This document shows positions 60,509 to 64,000 of a stretch of DNA of 64,000 nucleotides, piece after piece. The notes under the pieces are model-generated. The model had not been told where the DNA came from. It saw only the letters and a list, made by a program, of their open reading frames with translations, and made no database searches. Position numbers and translations under genes: made by a program. Numbering within the stretch: position 1 is the first letter of the stretch; the number at the start of each line of letters is the position of its first letter. The stretch is from an uncultured Roseicyclus sp. GTDB taxonomy: Bacteria; Pseudomonadota; Alphaproteobacteria; Rhodobacterales; Rhodobacteraceae. Where the stretch lies: NCBI GenBank assembly GCA_947500415.1, contig CANMRT010000002.1, positions 248,001 to 312,000 of the forward strand, read 5' to 3'.

Positions 60509-60536
60509 TTCTTGGTTAACAAAATCTTACCAAGAA
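60509..60536. promoter_or_regulatory. interrupted palindrome TTCTTGGT-N12-ACCAAGAA, candidate operator
   Basis: Perfect 8-bp arms about 150 bp upstream of the LuxR-hydrolase start. Confidence 0.5.
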
Positions 60537-60570
60537 CGCGTTTGTCGTTCTTTGCCAGAGGCATAGCTAT

Positions 60571-60590
60571 CGGTTGCAACCTTGCAACCG
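60571..60590. promoter_or_regulatory. 20-bp palindrome CGGTTGCAA-CC-TTGCAACCG
   Basis: Perfect 9-bp arms directly after the enoyl-CoA hydratase stop codon. Confidence 0.5.
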
Positions 60591-60596
60591 CCTGCT

Positions 60597-61373
60597 TTAC
60601 CGCCCCTCATAAACTGGCGTGCGCTTCTCCAAGAAAGCCAAGACACCTTCCTTGAAGTCCCGTGTCTTGCCGCATTGGCCCTGCAACTGACCTTCCAGAT
60701 GCAATTGCTCTTCCAGGTTATTGCCAAAGCTCGCCTGCATCACCTGCTTTACGCGCTTGAAGGCCTCCGTCGGCCCGCTCGCCAGATGCTGCGCCCTTCC
60801 CATCCAGACCGCCTCGAATTCCTCATCCGAGGCCACTTCCCAGATCATGCCCCAATCGGCAGCCTGACGCGCAGAGATCTTGTCAGCAAACAACGCCGCC
60901 CCCATCGCGCGCTGCAATCCGATCGTGCGCGGCAAAGCCCAGGTTCCGCCCGCATCGGGGATCAACCCAATGCGCGTGAACGCCTGAATGAAGCTGGCCG
61001 ATTCCGTCGCAATCACCACGTCACACACCAGCGCCAGATTGGCGCCCGCCCCCGCAGCCGTCCCATTCACCGCCGCAATCACTGGCACTGGGCATTCCAC
61101 AATCGCGTTCAGCATCGGGATATATTCGTCCCTGAGTGTCCGCTCGAGGTTCAGGTTCGCCGCATTTGCGCGGTCGCCCAAATCCTGCCCCGAACAAAAC
61201 GCCCGCCCCGTTCCGGTCAACACAACCACACGCGCATCCTTGCCCGCAGAGCCGACAGCGTGCGTAATCTCCGCCCGCATCTGCGTGTTCAGCGCGTTCA
61301 TCACATCGGGGCGGTTCATCGTGATGATCGTCATGCCATCGCGGTCGTCGCGGGTGATCGTTTTATAGTCCAT
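60597..61373 (-). CDS. enoyl-CoA hydratase/isomerase family protein (PaaG-like)
   Basis: GRAFCSGQDLGDR; AAVNGTAAGAGANLALVCDVVIATESASF; IGLIPDAGGTWALPR. Confidence 0.92.
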   Translation of the reverse strand: MDYKTITRDDRDGMTIITMNRPDVMNALNTQMRAEITHAVGSAGKDARVVVLTGTGRAFCSGQDLGDRANAANLNLERTLRDEYIPMLNAIVECPVPVIAAVNGTAAGAGANLALVCDVVIATESASFIQAFTRIGLIPDAGGTWALPRTIGLQRAMGAALFADKISARQAADWGMIWEVASDEEFEAVWMGRAQHLASGPTEAFKRVKQVMQASFGNNLEEQLHLEGQLQGQCGKTRDFKEGVLAFLEKRTPVYEGR

Positions 61374-61442
61374 GGGGGTGCCTCCCTTGCTTCAGGGCGA
61401 CCCTAGGCGAACCGATCAGTTCAGAAAAGCGGAAACGCTGCG

Positions 61443-61922
61443 TCAGTCCGCGCGGTCATCATCCAGGATCGCATCCAGCCGCGCCTGCTCGTCCACGCTC
61501 AACCCCACCTCTGTCGGTGCCGGGGCCTTGGACCGTCCGCGAATGTAAACGACCGACAGGCCAATGCCCGCGCCAAGCAACAGGACGGGCAAGACCCACA
61601 GCACACGGTTCGCACCGTCGAAATTCGGGCTCAGCATCACGTACTCGCCATAGCGCGCGACGATGTAGTCGACGACTTCCACGTCACTGTCGCCCTCCAC
61701 CAATCGTTCGCGCACCAACAGCCGCAGGTCACGGGCGATCTCAGCAGAGCTCTCATCAATGCTCTCGTTCTGACACACCGGGCAGCGCAAACCGGCGGAG
61801 ATGTCGCGCGCACGTTCTTCAAGCACGGAATCCTCCAACACCTCATCGGGCTGCACCGCCCAAACCGGCAAAGCTGCGAGCAGGATCGCAGATCCGAGGA
61901 GGGCCGCGCGCAGCCCCTTCAT
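61443..61922 (-). CDS. ccmH: cytochrome c-type biogenesis protein CcmH
   Basis: ISAGLRCPVCQNESIDESSAEIARDLRLLVRERL. Confidence 0.96.
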   Translation of the reverse strand: MKGLRAALLGSAILLAALPVWAVQPDEVLEDSVLEERARDISAGLRCPVCQNESIDESSAEIARDLRLLVRERLVEGDSDVEVVDYIVARYGEYVMLSPNFDGANRVLWVLPVLLLGAGIGLSVVYIRGRSKAPAPTEVGLSVDEQARLDAILDDDRAD

Positions 61923-63901
61923 TCCGCAGGAACCCCGGCAGGTTGCGCCTTGGCTGCACCTGCCGCCACACGGTAGCGACGATCAGACAGACTCAAGAAG
62001 CCGCCCAACGCCATGATGATCGTGCCGCCCCAGATCCAGTTGGCAAAAGGTTTGATCCAGACCCGCAAGGCCCAACCGCCACCGTCCTGCGGATCGCCAA
62101 GAGTCACGTAGACGTCGCGCGTTACGCCGTTGTTGATCCCAGCCTCTGTCGTGGGCATGCCCGCCACCGGGTAAATCCGCCGCTCCGGGTTCAGCACCGA
62201 AATCTCCGCGCCCGTCTCAGGGTCGCGCACGGCGACCGAGGCCATGGTCGACAGGTAATTGGGCCCACGGATGTTTTCCTCAACGCCCAACAGCTCAATC
62301 TCGTAAGCACCGACTTGATAGGTCTCCCCCTCACGCGCCACACGGATGTCTTCGATCTGATAGCCCGTCAAAGTGACCACGCCAAACATCGTGACCCCGA
62401 CGCCAGCATGGGCAATCGACTTGCCCCAATCTGCCCGTGGCAGGCGCATCAGACGCCCCAACCGCCCGCCGATGGCACCCCGTCCCGTCCGCGACCAAAG
62501 ATCGGTGACGGCACCGGCAACCAACCAAACGGCCAACCCCACACCGATGGGGCCAATGGCCGATTTGCCCGAATACATCGCCCAGGTCAGCAAGCCTACG
62601 GCAATCGCCAGAACCGCCGCTGGCAATAGTGCACGCATCGGCTTTGCAAGCGTCGCCCGTTTCCAAGGCATCATCGCGGCAATCGGTAATGCCACAGACA
62701 ACGCGAAGACAAACGGCGTGAAGGCCGCGTCAAAGAATGGAGGGCCAACCGAGAGTGTCCGGTCAAAGAACAGGTCAGCGATCAAAGGCCAGATCGTGCC
62801 AATGAAAACCACAAACGTCGAAACAGCCAGGATCAGGTTATTGAAAACCAGCCCGCTTTCCCGGCTGACGATTCCAAAGACGCCCTTCGCCTCCATCGCG
62901 CCGGCCCTGAGCGCGAACAGCACAAGCGCACCGCCCATGAAGATGGCAAGGATCATCAGGATGAAAACCCCCCGCTCCGGGTCATTTGCGAAGGCGTGCA
63001 CGGATGTCAGCACCCCGGAGCGCACGATAAACGTACCGATCAGCGAGAAACCGAAGGCCAGGATCGCCAGAAGGATCGTCCAGCTTTTTAGGCTTTCACG
63101 CTTCTCAACCACGATGGCCGAATGCAGCAAAGCGGCAGAGATCAGCCAAGGCATAAACGACGCATTCTCAACCGGATCCCAAAACCAGAACCCGCCCCAG
63201 CCAAGCTCATAATAGGCCCACCATGAGCCGAGCCCGATCCCGATCGTCAGAAAGACCCAGGCCGCAAGCGTCCAAGGCCGCACCCAACGGCCCCAGGCCG
63301 CATCAACGCGCCCCTCGATCAGGGCGGCAACGGCGAAAGAGAACGCCATGCTCAGACCCACGTAACCGAGGTAAAGGAACGGCGGGTGGAACGCCAATCC
63401 GGGGTCTTGCAGGAGCGGGTTTAGGTCCTGTCCGTCGAATGGCGGTGTCGCCAGCCTCAGGAATGGGTTGGAGGTGAAGAGGATGAAGGCAAAGAAGGCA
63501 ACGGCCACAGCACTCTGCACCGAAAGAACACGGGCGCGCAGGGTTGGCGGCAGGCCTTTGCCAAACCAGCTGGCGCAGGCGCCAAACAGCGTCAGGATCA
63601 GCACCCACAGAAGCAACGAGCCTTCATGATTTCCCCAAACCCCGGTGATCTTGTAGAGCAGCGGCTTGTCGGTATGGGAATTGGCGACCACAAGGCTCAG
63701 CGAAAAGTCCGACGTCACAAACGCATAGGTCAGCGCCGCAAAGCTGAAAGCGGTCAGCACGAATTGCGCCGAAGCCGCCGGATCGGCCGAAGCCATCCAA
63801 CCGCGATTGCCCGCCCATGCGCCCACCAAAGGCACGACCATCTGGAATATCGCCACGGCGAAGGCGAGGATCAGGGCGAAATGTCCGAGTTCTACGATCA
63901 T
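61919..63901 (-). CDS. ccmF: heme lyase CcmF
   Basis: 660 aa; WGNHEGSLLLWVLILTLFGA, WWAYYELGWGGFWFWDPVENASFMPW. Confidence 0.97.
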   Translation of the reverse strand: MIVELGHFALILAFAVAIFQMVVPLVGAWAGNRGWMASADPAASAQFVLTAFSFAALTYAFVTSDFSLSLVVANSHTDKPLLYKITGVWGNHEGSLLLWVLILTLFGACASWFGKGLPPTLRARVLSVQSAVAVAFFAFILFTSNPFLRLATPPFDGQDLNPLLQDPGLAFHPPFLYLGYVGLSMAFSFAVAALIEGRVDAAWGRWVRPWTLAAWVFLTIGIGLGSWWAYYELGWGGFWFWDPVENASFMPWLISAALLHSAIVVEKRESLKSWTILLAILAFGFSLIGTFIVRSGVLTSVHAFANDPERGVFILMILAIFMGGALVLFALRAGAMEAKGVFGIVSRESGLVFNNLILAVSTFVVFIGTIWPLIADLFFDRTLSVGPPFFDAAFTPFVFALSVALPIAAMMPWKRATLAKPMRALLPAAVLAIAVGLLTWAMYSGKSAIGPIGVGLAVWLVAGAVTDLWSRTGRGAIGGRLGRLMRLPRADWGKSIAHAGVGVTMFGVVTLTGYQIEDIRVAREGETYQVGAYEIELLGVEENIRGPNYLSTMASVAVRDPETGAEISVLNPERRIYPVAGMPTTEAGINNGVTRDVYVTLGDPQDGGGWALRVWIKPFANWIWGGTIIMALGGFLSLSDRRYRVAAGAAKAQPAGVPAE

Positions 63902-64000
63902 GGATCAGAGTGTAGGCCGCGCAGGCGGCAGTGACCATAGGATGCGGCACCGCAACGGATCGGATTTAGACCACCTGACGCAGATGTCATGTCGCAGCAC

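Overview
The window is a GC-rich alphaproteobacterial chromosome segment, most consistent with Rhodobacteraceae (roseobacter-like) from gene content (soxBDAG, ccmI-ruvX, DUF6456/DUF6477-type proteins, MttB homologue). Coding density is high and most genes are housekeeping or metabolic: lipA, guaA, bamB with a YfgM-like TPR protein, an RND efflux pair, an Atm1-like ABC exporter, sodB, the sarcosine oxidase genes, ccmI/ruvX, TauE, a fused indolepyruvate ferredoxin oxidoreductase, purL, bolA/grxD, der, a branched-chain amino-acid (liv) ABC operon, and ccmH/ccmF. No rRNA, tRNA, CRISPR array or transposase was recognised. The most unusual locus is inside the liv operon (about 49.8-58.1 kb): six consecutive small ORFs between livF and livH, nearly all with signal peptides, share a C-x5-C-x(4,5)-C N-terminal motif plus one C-terminal Cys. 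A further exported ORF sits between livG and livF. Other points of interest: a LuxR-type HTH/alpha-beta-hydrolase fusion whose nucleophile elbow reads G-A-A-D-G, preceded by two strong palindromes; a candidate small RNA at about 40.93-41.04 kb; a divergent pair of secreted SGSGSC-tail paralogues; a predicted RND promoter bracketed by CTGAAC/GTTCAG palindromes; an orphan NIT-domain protein; and a glycosyltransferase-like gene translationally coupled to soxD. All calls were made by reading the sequence and ORF translations; no database search was run.
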